Shown one piece after another: positions 1 to 8,395 of a stretch of 64,000 nt of DNA (positions are counted from its first letter, which is position 1; every line of letters starts with the position of its first letter). Under the pieces are notes generated by a model. The model worked only from the letters and a program-made list of their open reading frames with translations, was not told the DNA's origin and did no database searches. The translations under genes were made by a program, and so were the position numbers. Source of the stretch: Microbacterium halophytorum (GTDB lineage: Bacteria > Actinomycetota > Actinomycetes > Actinomycetales > Microbacteriaceae); NCBI RefSeq assembly GCF_002970975.1, contig NZ_KZ672983.1, positions 248,001 through 312,000 on the forward strand. Direction: 5' to 3'.

Positions 1-663
1 GAGGCCCACGAAGGTGCCGTTCGACGCGGCGAGCTCGTACAGCGGGGTGAGGCGCTCGACGACGCGGTCGACGGTGTCGTCGAACGCCCACATCGACACC
101 CGGCTGATGATGCTCGAGACCTTGACCGAGACGTAGTCGACGTCGTCGCGCTCGACGAGGCGCCGGATGCCCGCGAGCCGGCGGCCGGCCTCCTTCTCGC
201 CGAGGACGGCCTCGCCCAGGAGGTTCAGGTTCGCGCGCTGGCCCTGTGCGCGGATGCGGCCGATCGTCTGGTCGAGCTTCTCGGGCCGGGCATCAGCGAT
301 GAGGTGGCCGACCATCGAGCGCAGCCCCCGTCGCGCGGCGGGGATGACAGCGGCGGGCGCCGCGGTGCCGACCATGCCGCCGAGCCGGATGGCGGCGCGC
401 GTCGACACGGGGAGGGATCGCGGCGCGAGCGGAGCGATGCGGGCGAGGCTCCGCGCGGCGGCCGCGTGGCTCTCCGGCCGCATCACGCCGTCGACGAAGC
501 CGACCGTGAACTCGAGGCCCTTGTCATCGCGCAGGACGCCGGCGAGGCGCTCCGCCCCCGCATCCTCCGACGCGTTCGCGGCCCGCGAGACCCAGGTGCG
601 CGCGAGCGCCGCGGCCCGATCGACGAGGTCCTCCGCCACCAGCGGGTCTTCGAAGCTCCCCAT
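1..663 (-). CDS. putA: Bifunctional proline dehydrogenase / P5C dehydrogenase, N-terminal part (partial)
   Basis: The gene enters from the left edge of the window; only the first 221 codons are present, so the stop and the aldehyde dehydrogenase half are not seen. The start is the ATG at 663-661. The translation begins MGSFEDPLVAEDLVDRAA and carries blocks typical of actinobacterial PutA proteins: FTVGFVDGVMRPE, then LNLLGEAVLGEKEA, then DDVDYVSVKVSSIISRVSMW. These belong to the FAD-dependent proline dehydrogenase region, which oxidises proline to P5C; in full-length relatives a C-terminal NAD-dependent domain then makes glutamate. The neighbouring acetyltransferase gene is divergent. The identity is by recognition of conserved blocks; the bifunctional nature is inferred from family architecture. 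Confidence 0.85.
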   Translation of the reverse strand, partial: MGSFEDPLVAEDLVDRAAALARTWVSRAANASEDAGAERLAGVLRDDKGLEFTVGFVDGVMRPESHAAAARSLARIAPLAPRSLPVSTRAAIRLGGMVGTAAPAAVIPAARRGLRSMVGHLIADARPEKLDQTIGRIRAQGQRANLNLLGEAVLGEKEAGRRLAGIRRLVERDDVDYVSVKVSSIISRVSMWAFDDTVDRVVERLTPLYELAASNGTFVGL

Positions 664-747
664 GGCTCCACACTAGTGAGCGCAGTTGTGGGAACTGCTG
701 ATCTGCATGCGTTCGAACGCGGATTTCTCCCCGTGCATCCGGGCCCC

Positions 748-753
748 TATGCT
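748..753 (+). promoter_or_regulatory. -10 box of a probable leaderless promoter
   Basis: TATGCT fits the actinobacterial TANNNT -10 consensus and ends 7 nt before the ATG at 761. This spacing would place transcription start on or next to the start codon, and no Shine-Dalgarno sequence is seen. It supports the 761 start over the in-frame upstream ATG at 686. Confidence 0.45.
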
Positions 754-760
754 CGGCCTC

Positions 761-1258
761 ATGAGTACCGACGACGTGCTGATCCGCCCCATCCGCGATG
801 TCGACGCCGAGGCCATGGGCCGTGTCCACGCCCAGGTGTGGCACGAGACCTACGACGGCATGATCTCTTCCGCCGCGCTCGAGGCCGTCTCACCCCGGCG
901 CCTGGCCGACCTGTGGTCGAACTACTCCTCCCGCGGCGAGGAATACCGCCACGCGGCCGCCCTCGTCGACGGCGAGATCGTGGGCTTCGCCGGCTCCGGC
1001 CCTGCGCGCGACGACGATGCGCCCGCCGACCGCGAGCTCTACTTCGTCTTCCTGCTCGACTCGTGGCACCGCAAGGGCATCGGCCGCGCCCTGTTCGACG
1101 CCGTGACCGACCCCGGCGAGCCGCTCTACGGCTGGATCGCCGAGAACTACCCGGGCGGCGAGGCGTTCTACACGAAGCGCGACTTCGTGTTCGACGGCGC
1201 TCGGCGCGACGAGACCTTCCTCGGCGAGACGCTCACCGAGGTCCGCTTCTCGCGCTGA
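761..1258 (+). CDS. GNAT-family N-acetyltransferase
   Basis: A 165-residue protein of usual GNAT length, which would transfer an acetyl group from acetyl-CoA to an amine; the substrate is unknown. The N-terminus (VLIRPIRDVDAEAMGRVHAQVW) matches the first strand and helix of the fold. The central ELYFVFLLDSWHRKGIGRALFD is the acetyl-CoA-binding motif A, with the RKGIGRAL pyrophosphate loop. The C-terminal GGEAFYTKRDFVFDG is the usual final GNAT strand region. The longer frame from 686 was rejected because its first 25 codons do not look like GNAT sequence and a -10 box lies just before 761. The gene is divergent from putA and 78 bp upstream of cofE; no functional link is evident. Confidence 0.85.
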   Translation: MSTDDVLIRPIRDVDAEAMGRVHAQVWHETYDGMISSAALEAVSPRRLADLWSNYSSRGEEYRHAAALVDGEIVGFAGSGPARDDDAPADRELYFVFLLDSWHRKGIGRALFDAVTDPGEPLYGWIAENYPGGEAFYTKRDFVFDGARRDETFLGETLTEVRFSR

Positions 1259-1336
1259 GCGGCGCGCACACGCTCTCCGCGCCGCACCCGCGTGCGGCGT
1301 GCGACGATCGTCTGCGGAGCAACGGAGGGTGACCGG

Positions 1337-2101
1337 ATGAACGGGTTGCGGATCTGGGCGCCGGAGGGCATCGGCGAGGTGCGCGAGGGCGACGACCTCG
1401 TCGGCCTCATCGCGGGCGTCGTCGGCGACCAGCTGGCCGACGGCGACATCGTGGTGGTGACGAGCAAGATCGTCTCCAAGGCGGAGGGCCGCTTCCTCGC
1501 GGCCGACGACCGCGAGGACGCCATCACGTCCGAGACGGTGCGCGTCGTCGCCGACCGCACGTGGCCCGACGGCACCCGCACCCGGATCGTCGAGAACCGC
1601 ATCGGCGTCGTCGCGGCCGCCGCCGGCGTCGACGCATCGAACACCCCGGACGGCACCGTGCTGCTGCTGCCGGAGGATCCCGATGCGTCGGCCCGTCTCA
1701 TCGCTGCCGGCCTGCGCGAGCGCACGGGAGCGCGCGCGGGCGTGATCCTCTCCGACACGCTCGGGCGGGCGTGGCGCGACGGTCAGACCGACCACGCGAT
1801 CGGCGCCGGCGGGGTTCGGGTCTTCGACGACCTGCGGGGCACGACCGACGCGCAGGGCCGCGAGCTGGCGGTGACCAAGCCCTGCGTCGCGGACGAGCTC
1901 GCGGCCGCCGCCGACCTCGTCAAGGGCAAGGCGACCGGCCGGCCCGTGGCGGTCATCCGGGGCCGCGCCGACCTCGTCGGCCCGCTCGACCTGCCCGGCG
2001 CCCGGTCGATCCCGCGGCCCGGCGAGCGGGACATGTTCCACACGGGTGCGGACGAGGCGTACGCCGCCGGTTTCGCGGCCGCGCTGGGCGAGGCGGGCTG
2101 A
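1337..2101 (+). CDS. cofE: Coenzyme F420-0:L-glutamate ligase
   Basis: A 254-residue protein matching the usual size of stand-alone CofE (the N-terminal half of mycobacterial FbiB). CofE adds gamma-linked glutamates to F420-0 using GTP. Family motifs seen are the start [18 protein letters not shown], the strongly conserved [39 protein letters not shown], and [22 protein letters not shown]. The start at 1337 is preceded by GGAGG at 1324-1328; the upstream ATG at 1292 lacks family similarity. No nitroreductase-like FbiB C-terminal domain is attached. Two F420-dependent luciferase-like oxidoreductases are encoded elsewhere in the window (21737 and 53316), consistent with an F420-producing host. 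Confidence 0.88.
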   Translation: MNGLRIWAPEGIGEVREGDDLVGLIAGVVGDQLADGDIVVVTSKIVSKAEGRFLAADDREDAITSETVRVVADRTWPDGTRTRIVENRIGVVAAAAGVDASNTPDGTVLLLPEDPDASARLIAAGLRERTGARAGVILSDTLGRAWRDGQTDHAIGAGGVRVFDDLRGTTDAQGRELAVTKPCVADELAAAADLVKGKATGRPVAVIRGRADLVGPLDLPGARSIPRPGERDMFHTGADEAYAAGFAAALGEAG

Positions 2102-2323
2102 CGCCCGCCCCGCGCAGGGCCTCGGACCAGCGCGGCCGATCCCCCCGAGCTCTCGACCCGTCTCGTGGTCTCTGCGCGATCAGACGCGCCGTCGCGCGGC
2201 GCACGGCGGCGCGGTTCCCGTCACGGCCCCTCGCGGGCCGGACTGCCGCCGCCGCGGGTCCGCCTCCGCGTAACGGTGCGGAACATCCCGCGCCCCGGCA
2301 GGCGAGTTCCCACGCCGATCCGG

Positions 2324-2330
2324 TAAGAAT
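2324..2330 (+). promoter_or_regulatory. -10 region of a probable leaderless promoter
   Basis: TAAGAAT lies 6 nt before the GTG start at 2337, with no ribosome binding site between. This matches the spacing of other apparently leaderless genes here. The rest of the 2102-2336 interval shows no other gene or clear site. Confidence 0.4.
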
Positions 2331-2336
2331 GTCTGC

Positions 2337-3260
2337 GTGCCCACCTCCGCCCGCCCAGCCGCCGCTCGCGAGCGATCCTGGGTGCGCGGCCTGAGCCTGC
2401 TGCTCCTCGCCGCGGCGCTCGTCGTGGTCGCGTGGTGCGTCGTCTTCGCCGTGCGCGCGGCCCTCTCGACCGATCCGCTGCAGGCGTTCCTCGCGGCCTA
2501 CCCCGGCGAGGCCCCTCTGCCCGCCGACACGGCCGAGGGCATCCCGGCGTTCGTGTCGTGGACGCACTTCCTGAACGCGTTCTTCCTCGTCCTGATCATC
2601 CGGAGCGGCCTGCGTGTGAAGTACGAGAAGCGCGCGGGCGGCCTCTGGTCGTCGCGCCGCGTCAAGAAGCGCCGGATGTCGCTGGCGCTGTGGGGGCACA
2701 TCGGCGTCGACCTGCTGTGGCTCGCGAACGGCGCGGTCTTCGTCGTGCTGTTGTTCTGGTCGGGCCACTGGGTGCGCATCGTCCCCACGACATGGGAGAT
2801 CGTGCCCCATGCCGTCTCGGCGGGCCTGCAGTACCTGTCGCTCGACTGGCCGACGCACCACAGCTGGGCGAACTACAACGCCCTGCAGCAGCTGTCGTAC
2901 TTCGCGATCGTGTTCCTCGCGGCCCCGATCGCCGCGCTCACGGGCTGGCGGCTGAGCTCGTTCTGGCCGACGACGCTGAACCGCTTCTTCTCGGGCAACC
3001 TCGCGCTGAGGCTGCACTTCCCGACCATGCTGTTCTTCGTCGGCTTCGTCGTCGTGCACGTCTTCCTGGTCCTCACGACGGGCGCACTGCGCAACCTGAA
3101 CGCGATGTACGCCGGCCGCGACGAGGTCAGCTGGCTCGGCTTCTGGCTGTTCGCCGGCTCCGTCGTCCTGATGGTCTTCGGCTGGTTCGCGATCCGCCGC
3201 GACGACTGGATCGCGGTCTTCGCGAAGCCGTTCGGCGACATCCGGATGATGAAGCGCTAG
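2337..3260 (+). CDS. Cytochrome b/b6-domain (b561-like) integral membrane protein
   Basis: A 307-residue protein starting at GTG. A signal-anchor helix near residues 18-40 (LSLLLLAAALVVVAW) is followed by several hydrophobic segments: THFLNAFFLVLIIRSGL, the HIGVDLLWLANGAVFVVLLFW region, LSYFAIVFLAAPIAALTGW, TMLFFVGFVVVHVFLVL, and a final GFWLFAGSVVLMVFGWFAI. Histidines sit in or next to these helices (in WTHF, GHIG, THHSW, HFPTM, VVHVF) and could ligate heme b. Such proteins are usually electron-transfer subunits passing electrons between quinone and a periplasmic molybdopterin or other oxidoreductase. No partner gene lies next to it, so the acceptor is unknown. It converges on the GH35 gene with only 28 bp between them and no terminator hairpin. 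Confidence 0.75.
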   Translation: MPTSARPAAARERSWVRGLSLLLLAAALVVVAWCVVFAVRAALSTDPLQAFLAAYPGEAPLPADTAEGIPAFVSWTHFLNAFFLVLIIRSGLRVKYEKRAGGLWSSRRVKKRRMSLALWGHIGVDLLWLANGAVFVVLLFWSGHWVRIVPTTWEIVPHAVSAGLQYLSLDWPTHHSWANYNALQQLSYFAIVFLAAPIAALTGWRLSSFWPTTLNRFFSGNLALRLHFPTMLFFVGFVVVHVFLVLTTGALRNLNAMYAGRDEVSWLGFWLFAGSVVLMVFGWFAIRRDDWIAVFAKPFGDIRMMKR

Positions 3261-3288
3261 CGGCGCTTCGCATCGCCCGAGCACGGCG

Positions 3289-5613
3289 TCAGCGCAGCGC
3301 GACCGTCGTGCTCACCCGCTGCATCGCCGTGATCCCGTCGATCCGTGCCGGCTCCTCCGCACGGATCCTGCTGTCCAGCAGGATCCCCTCGGGATCGTCC
3401 ACGGCCTCCTTCGTCGCCACGGGCTCCACGCGCAGCTGCAGACCCTGCCCGCGCAGTGCCTCGGCGAACCGGCCGGCCTTCACACGCCACGTCGGGCCGC
3501 TGCGGAAGTCATCGGCCACGAGGAGCCCCGTTCCGGCATCGAAGACGCGGCAGAGGTCTCCCGAGTACGCGATGTCGATCCACAGCTCCTCGACCGGTCC
3601 GACGGCGGTGAGCACGGCCCTGCTCGCCGTCAGCTGCTCGATCCCGATCCCGTCGATCGAAGGAGCCGGGAGCGCGGCCTCCACGGTCTCCGAGCGCGTG
3701 GCCGACACCAGCCGCGCGCTCGCGGGCGCCGGCCCCGTCTCGCCCAGCCCGCGCAGGCCATGCAGCACGGCGACGTCTCCATCGATCGTGAAGTCGCGGT
3801 CGGCGGTCACCAGGATCTTCTCCTCGCCTTCGCCCGCGACCTGCGCGCGCCCCGCCTCTGCCCAGGTGAGCGTGACGATCCGGATCGTGCCCGCCGCCCC
3901 GGTCGCGGTGACGGAGGACCCGGCGGGCACCTCGACGGCGACGCCGTCCGATTCCCGCCGGATGACCGCGCCATCCGGTGCATCCACGTTCGCCGCATCC
4001 GCTCCGGCGATGACGTGCTCGGCCCTGTCCTGCGACGAGGCGAGGACGAGCGTCCGGTCGGCGCCGCCGCCGAGCCGCGCGACGGCCTGCGCCGTCGACG
4101 AGACGAGCGTCAGACCGCCGCCGAGGTCGAGCCCGAACGGGAGGATGAGGCTCGCACCCGAGCGGATCCCGAGCGGGAGGTGGCGCGGGATCGAGATCTC
4201 GTCGGCGCCCCTGCGGATGCGGAGCCGGACGTCGTCGCGGTCGGAGAGCGCCGAGTTGTTGCCGTAGTTGCCGAGGAAGACGAACCCGGAGTCGCCGCTG
4301 CCGCGGATCGCCGAACGCAGGTCGTCCCTGTCGGGATCGTGCACGGGATCGGCCGGATCGACGACGGGCATCCGTGCCAGATCGCGACCGAACTCCCGGA
4401 CGAAGTGGTTCAAAGGAACGAGTGCACGATACGACTCGCGTCTCTCGCCGAACTCGCTCACCGGTGCCCAGAAGTCGTAGGACCTCTGCGTGAAGCTCGA
4501 TTCTTTGGGCGTCCAGCCGAACCCGTCGCCGCGAACGGGGTTGGTGCCGCCGTGGAACAGGTAGTAGCCGAGGAAGATCGACTCCGTGGACCCCAGGGAG
4601 GTCACTCCCGTCGTGAGGGTCATATCGGCCGGCGTCCGCGACCGGTACGCCGCACGATGCGGCGACCCCGTGCCGAGCTCGCAGAACGCCACGGGGTACC
4701 GACCGCGGCTCGGGTAGCCGCGCGGCGCGAAGGTCGTCATCCGGGCGTTCGGACCGGGCCTGTGGTGCAGGTCCATGTAGCCGCCGTACGTCGGCAGCAG
4801 GTCGCCGTCGGGCAGGTCCCCCGCCGTGCCCCATCCGGTCATCGTGAAGTACGCGGGGGAGATGCCCACGTCCACGGCGATGTCGCGCAGCGCGATCATG
4901 TGCGCGGCGAACGCTTCGCCCGTCGGCCCCCTGTGCTCGGAGGCCGTGTAGCCGAACAGCGTGCCCCAGTCGTTCGGGGCGTGTGAGAGCTCGTTCTCGA
5001 GTTGGACGAGCTCGATCGGCCCGCCATCGGAGAAGAACAGACCGCGCAGCTCCCCCGCGACGGCGGCGAAGTACCGCCGCACGAGGGCGAGGTACGCGTC
5101 GTCGTTGGAGCGCTCCACGACCGGCATCCCGAACAGCCACGGCGGCAGCCCTCCGACGAGGAACTCCGAGTTGTTGAACGGGCCGATCCTCGGGATGAAC
5201 GTCATGCCGTAGTCGGCGCAGATGCGGGCGAAGCGCCGGATGTCGTTGGCCCCGGAGAAGTCGAAGCGGCCGGGCTCGGGCTCGACCAGCCCCCAGAACA
5301 CGTACGAGCTCACGGTCGTGCAGCCCGCGTCGCGGAGCGCCCTGACCGCGTCTTCCCACTCCGCGACGGGGTAGCGCTGCGGCAGGAGCTCCCCCGCCAC
5401 GATCGGGTACGGTGCCCCGTCGAGGGTGAGGTGCCATCGGTTGGCTCCGAGAACGCGCCCGGACGGGTCGGTGGCACCGCCCGCGAGGGGGCGCTCGTCG
5501 GGCCCCAGGGGATCCAGCGCGAGCGGTTCGACGCGCACGTCGAACTCGAGGTGTGCGGGCGACGGCAGTTCCGGCATGAGCGTGCTTTCTGTACGGGAGG
5601 AGCGAGGGGGCAT
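3289..5613 (-). CDS. GH35-like beta-galactosidase
   Basis: A 774-residue (or 762 if the ATG at 5577 is used) glycoside hydrolase. The N-terminal TIM-barrel has GH35 signatures: NRWHLTLDGAPYPIVAGEL, TVSSYVFWGLVEPEPGRFDF, FIPRIGPFNNSEF, and QLENELSHA, whose Glu is the expected acid/base. A probable nucleophile lies in VAFCELGTGSPHRA. Beta-sandwich domains follow. No signal peptide is seen, so it probably works inside the cell on imported oligosaccharides. The 5613 start overlaps the upstream heparinase-like stop in a TGATG arrangement, suggesting translational coupling; neither start has a good Shine-Dalgarno. It is last in the minus-strand run of glycan locus 1. The second GH35 at 52407 shares the CELGxG nucleophile context, so both belong to one GH35-like subgroup. 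Galactoside specificity is inferred from the family. Confidence 0.8.
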   Translation of the reverse strand: MPPRSSRTESTLMPELPSPAHLEFDVRVEPLALDPLGPDERPLAGGATDPSGRVLGANRWHLTLDGAPYPIVAGELLPQRYPVAEWEDAVRALRDAGCTTVSSYVFWGLVEPEPGRFDFSGANDIRRFARICADYGMTFIPRIGPFNNSEFLVGGLPPWLFGMPVVERSNDDAYLALVRRYFAAVAGELRGLFFSDGGPIELVQLENELSHAPNDWGTLFGYTASEHRGPTGEAFAAHMIALRDIAVDVGISPAYFTMTGWGTAGDLPDGDLLPTYGGYMDLHHRPGPNARMTTFAPRGYPSRGRYPVAFCELGTGSPHRAAYRSRTPADMTLTTGVTSLGSTESIFLGYYLFHGGTNPVRGDGFGWTPKESSFTQRSYDFWAPVSEFGERRESYRALVPLNHFVREFGRDLARMPVVDPADPVHDPDRDDLRSAIRGSGDSGFVFLGNYGNNSALSDRDDVRLRIRRGADEISIPRHLPLGIRSGASLILPFGLDLGGGLTLVSSTAQAVARLGGGADRTLVLASSQDRAEHVIAGADAANVDAPDGAVIRRESDGVAVEVPAGSSVTATGAAGTIRIVTLTWAEAGRAQVAGEGEEKILVTADRDFTIDGDVAVLHGLRGLGETGPAPASARLVSATRSETVEAALPAPSIDGIGIEQLTASRAVLTAVGPVEELWIDIAYSGDLCRVFDAGTGLLVADDFRSGPTWRVKAGRFAEALRGQGLQLRVEPVATKEAVDDPEGILLDSRIRAEEPARIDGITAMQRVSTTVALR

Positions 5614-7406
5614 CAGGCGGCGCCGGACGCGGGTGTTCGTTCGACGCGGACCGTGACCGATGCGCCGCCCCGTTCCGCCGGCGCTCCGCTCAGGTCCAGG
5701 AAGCGGATCGGGCGGAGAAGGCCGTGCTCGACGCCGAAGGATCCGGTCTCGGCGGCGAGCGATTCGTCGAAGTCGAGCTGCGCGCGCGCCGCCGCCGTGC
5801 GGATCTCGGCCCTGCCTGGTGCGACCAGTTCGATCGGCGCGGTGCTCACGTAGCGGAACGTCACGCCGATCGGCCGCGACGCGCGGTAGGCGTCATCGAT
5901 CGTGAGCACGCCCGAACGGTACTCCCAGGTGCGCACGAGGAGCTCCAACTCCGGGGCGTCGTACGCGCTCGAGTACTCGATCCCGAATCGCACCGCGCCC
6001 GGCTCGTGGCGGATCTCGAGCACCCGCGCGGCCGCATCCGGCGCCCACCCCCGCTGGAACCCGCCGTCGATGATCGGCAGGCTGTGCCCCTGCGACCCCG
6101 TCGCGGGGTTCTCGTAGCGGCTCGGCGAGAAGTAATCTCGGTCGTAGACACCGAGCCCGGGGTCGGCCAGCAGGACCTCGCCGCCAGCGGCCAGGATGAA
6201 GCTGCCGACGTCGTTGTGGTTGTGCAGCTCGTCGTTGTGCCCGCCGCGCGCGGCGAAGCCGACCCCGTCGGCGTCCCTCGCGATCACCCACTGGGCGTGC
6301 GGGAACCAGGCGCTGCCGGCGGCCCCGGCGGTCGGCTCACCGCCCGCGGTCTCGGCGGAGTTCCACAGGATCCCCCGCGCACCGAGCACCCAACGCCGGT
6401 ACCGCTGATCGCCCGGTCGGGGCACGTCCGGCCCCGGCGGCACGAGGACGCCCGCCACGCGCTCGGACAGGCGCGACAGCAGGCCCCGGTCGAGGCTCGC
6501 CTCCGGGCGCGTGTCCGCGAACGACGCGACGACGTCGCCGCTCAGCCGCATGGCCTGCGCGAACCCGGCGATCCGCGCGAGCCTGCCCGTCGGGTCGCGC
6601 CACAGGTCGATCTCGCCCCCGGACAGATCGCGCAGCGCCTCGGCGGCCGCGGTGAAGTAGCCGAAGCCGTAGTTCCAGTAGTCGACGCCCTCCGAGCACA
6701 CACCGTCCTCGTCGAAGCCGCTGAGGTAGGAATCGAGGGCGGCCAGCACCCTCGGCGTCACGCGCTCGGCCTCGTCGTCGCTCAGGATTCCGACGCCCGC
6801 CAGCAGCACCCCGGTGGCGCAGACGCTGGCCCAGTTCGTTTGCGCCGTCTCCCACCAGTGCGTGCGAGCGAGGAACGGGTTCAGGATGCGCCGGCGCACC
6901 TCGGCACGCACCCGGTGCACGACGAGGGGCGGCAGCCGTTCCTCCAGAAGCGTCGTGATCTCCCTCAGCGCTGCCGCGGTCTCGGCCGCGCTGAGGTCGA
7001 TCTGCTCGGCGTGCGGGATCTCGGGGGCGGCATCGAGCAGGCCGTCGACATGTGCGGGCATCGCCCATTGGTACTCGTCGCAGATCGCCCAGATCAGGTC
7101 GGCGAGCGCGGTCGTATCGCGCTCCGGATCCACGAGAGACGCGATGGCCAGATCCGCGAGCCGACCGCGGCTACTGCGATACCGCTCGACGTAGGCCGTG
7201 CGGTCACCGGTCCGCGCGAACGCCGCGAAGCCCGAATAGGAGAACGCGCCCGGCGACCGCCGCTCCGCGTCGTCCGCCCGTTCGAGGACGCCGCGGACGG
7301 ACTCGGCCGAAGCGGGGTTGCCGCGGGCCGCGCGCCACCGCGCGGGGTCGCCCGCTTCGGAGAAGCCCGCCATCCGCGAGGCCTCCTGCGTCGTCGTGCC
7401 CGTCAT
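5613..7406 (-). CDS. Heparinase II/III-family protein (predicted uronate-glycan lyase)
   Basis: A 597-residue protein with the family architecture: an N-terminal alpha-toroid (about residues 1-330, with the HWWETAQTNWASVCATG segment) and a C-terminal beta-sandwich containing GGHNDELHNHNDVGSFILAA and LLADPGLGVYDRDYFSPSRYEN. These His/Asn/Tyr-rich stretches are the hallmark of heparinase II/III lyases, which cleave uronic-acid glycosidic bonds by beta-elimination. No signal peptide is visible, implying action on imported oligosaccharides. The start overlaps the LacI gene stop by 4 nt (ATGA) and the stop overlaps the GH35 start. The exact polysaccharide (alginate, heparinoid, pectic or other) cannot be read from sequence; the rhamnosidase and GH35 neighbours suggest a heteropolymer holding rhamnose, galactose and possibly uronate. 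Confidence 0.8.
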   Translation of the reverse strand: MTGTTTQEASRMAGFSEAGDPARWRAARGNPASAESVRGVLERADDAERRSPGAFSYSGFAAFARTGDRTAYVERYRSSRGRLADLAIASLVDPERDTTALADLIWAICDEYQWAMPAHVDGLLDAAPEIPHAEQIDLSAAETAAALREITTLLEERLPPLVVHRVRAEVRRRILNPFLARTHWWETAQTNWASVCATGVLLAGVGILSDDEAERVTPRVLAALDSYLSGFDEDGVCSEGVDYWNYGFGYFTAAAEALRDLSGGEIDLWRDPTGRLARIAGFAQAMRLSGDVVASFADTRPEASLDRGLLSRLSERVAGVLVPPGPDVPRPGDQRYRRWVLGARGILWNSAETAGGEPTAGAAGSAWFPHAQWVIARDADGVGFAARGGHNDELHNHNDVGSFILAAGGEVLLADPGLGVYDRDYFSPSRYENPATGSQGHSLPIIDGGFQRGWAPDAAARVLEIRHEPGAVRFGIEYSSAYDAPELELLVRTWEYRSGVLTIDDAYRASRPIGVTFRYVSTAPIELVAPGRAEIRTAAARAQLDFDESLAAETGSFGVEHGLLRPIRFLDLSGAPAERGGASVTVRVERTPASGAA

Positions 7407-8395
7407 CGCTGCCTGGTGCTCTCGCGCACGACCAGCTGCGGCTCGAGCACGACCTGCCGGTGCGCCCCGCCCGCGCCCGACAGCAGTTCGACCGCCGCCC
7501 TGGCGAACTCGGCCCTCGGCTGGCGGATCGTGCTGAGCGGCACGACGGCGGCCGACGCGAACTCGATGTCGTCGTAGCCGATCACCGCGATCTCGTCCGG
7601 CACCCTGACCCTGCCGGAGACGACAAGAGTCTGCAGGAGCCCGAAGGCCAGCCGGTCGTTCATCGCGAACACCCCGTCCGGGCGCTCCGCCGCGGGGCGG
7701 AGCAGCAGCCGCTCGCCGACCGAGCGGCCCTCGTCGACGGATCGATCGCTGACCGGAATCGTCTCGATCGTGACGCCCTGGTGAGCCTCGGCCGCACGAT
7801 GCGCCCCCGCGAGCCGATCGTCCGCCTGGCGCAGGCCGGCGGGCCCTCCGACGAACGCCAGCCTCTGGCACCCCCGGGAGATGAGATGGGCCGCCGCCAT
7901 GTATCCGCCTTCGACATCGTCGATCGACACCGAGGCGTTCAGGTCGGGCCGCACCTGTTTGTCGACGATCACGACGGGGATGTCCCGCCGGTGCAGCCGC
8001 TCCAGCTGCTGTTCGATGTCGCCGACGGGCGACACGAGCACGCCGGCGACGCGCTGCTGTTCGAACAGCTCGAGGTAGCCGCGCTCCCGTTCGTTGCTCC
8101 CGTCGCTGTTGGCCAGCAGAACCGAGAGACCCTGCCCGGCCGCATAGCCCTCCATGCGGCGCGCGAGATCGACGAAGAACGGGTTCCCCACGTCGAAGGC
8201 GAGCAGGCCGATCGTGGTGCTGCTCCCGGCGCGGAGCTGCCTGGCCGCGTCGTTGCGCACGTAGCCGAGCTCCTCGATCGCCTCCGCGATCCTCTTGCCC
8301 GTGGGAGGCGCGACCCGATGAGGCGTGTTCAGGAACTTCGACACCGTGGCGGGCGAGACGCTCGCACGCAGCGCCACTTGTTGCATCGTCGTCAT
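7403..8395 (-). CDS. LacI-family transcriptional regulator
   Basis: A 330-residue protein. Residues 1-60 form the LacI helix-turn-helix and hinge (TTMQQVALRASVSPATVSKF, then GYVRNDAARQLRAGSS). The rest is a periplasmic-binding-protein-like sensor domain (TIGLLAFDVGNPFFVDLARR, DGVFAMNDRLAFGLLQ, AVIGYDDIEFASAAVVPLST). It lies inside the glycan operon it probably controls: its ATG overlaps the stop of the beta-helix gene by 4 nt, and its own stop overlaps the heparinase-like start by 4 nt. A repressor translated mid-operon would give negative feedback. Candidate operators with an AATCGATT-type core lie at 15064 and 15174, at the head of the locus. The effector is probably a sugar released from the imported glycan. 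Confidence 0.9.
   Translation of the reverse strand: MTTMQQVALRASVSPATVSKFLNTPHRVAPPTGKRIAEAIEELGYVRNDAARQLRAGSSTTIGLLAFDVGNPFFVDLARRMEGYAAGQGLSVLLANSDGSNERERGYLELFEQQRVAGVLVSPVGDIEQQLERLHRRDIPVVIVDKQVRPDLNASVSIDDVEGGYMAAAHLISRGCQRLAFVGGPAGLRQADDRLAGAHRAAEAHQGVTIETIPVSDRSVDEGRSVGERLLLRPAAERPDGVFAMNDRLAFGLLQTLVVSGRVRVPDEIAVIGYDDIEFASAAVVPLSTIRQPRAEFARAAVELLSGAGGAHRQVVLEPQLVVRESTRQR

Noticed and set aside
1292-1336. Upstream ATG for cofE
   Set aside because: The extra residues do not match CofE and the ribosome binding site serves the ATG at 1337.
167-2394. Several long plus- and minus-strand open frames overlapping putA, the acetyltransferase and cofE
   Set aside because: They are GC-rich shadow frames without conserved motifs, and recognised genes cover the same DNA.
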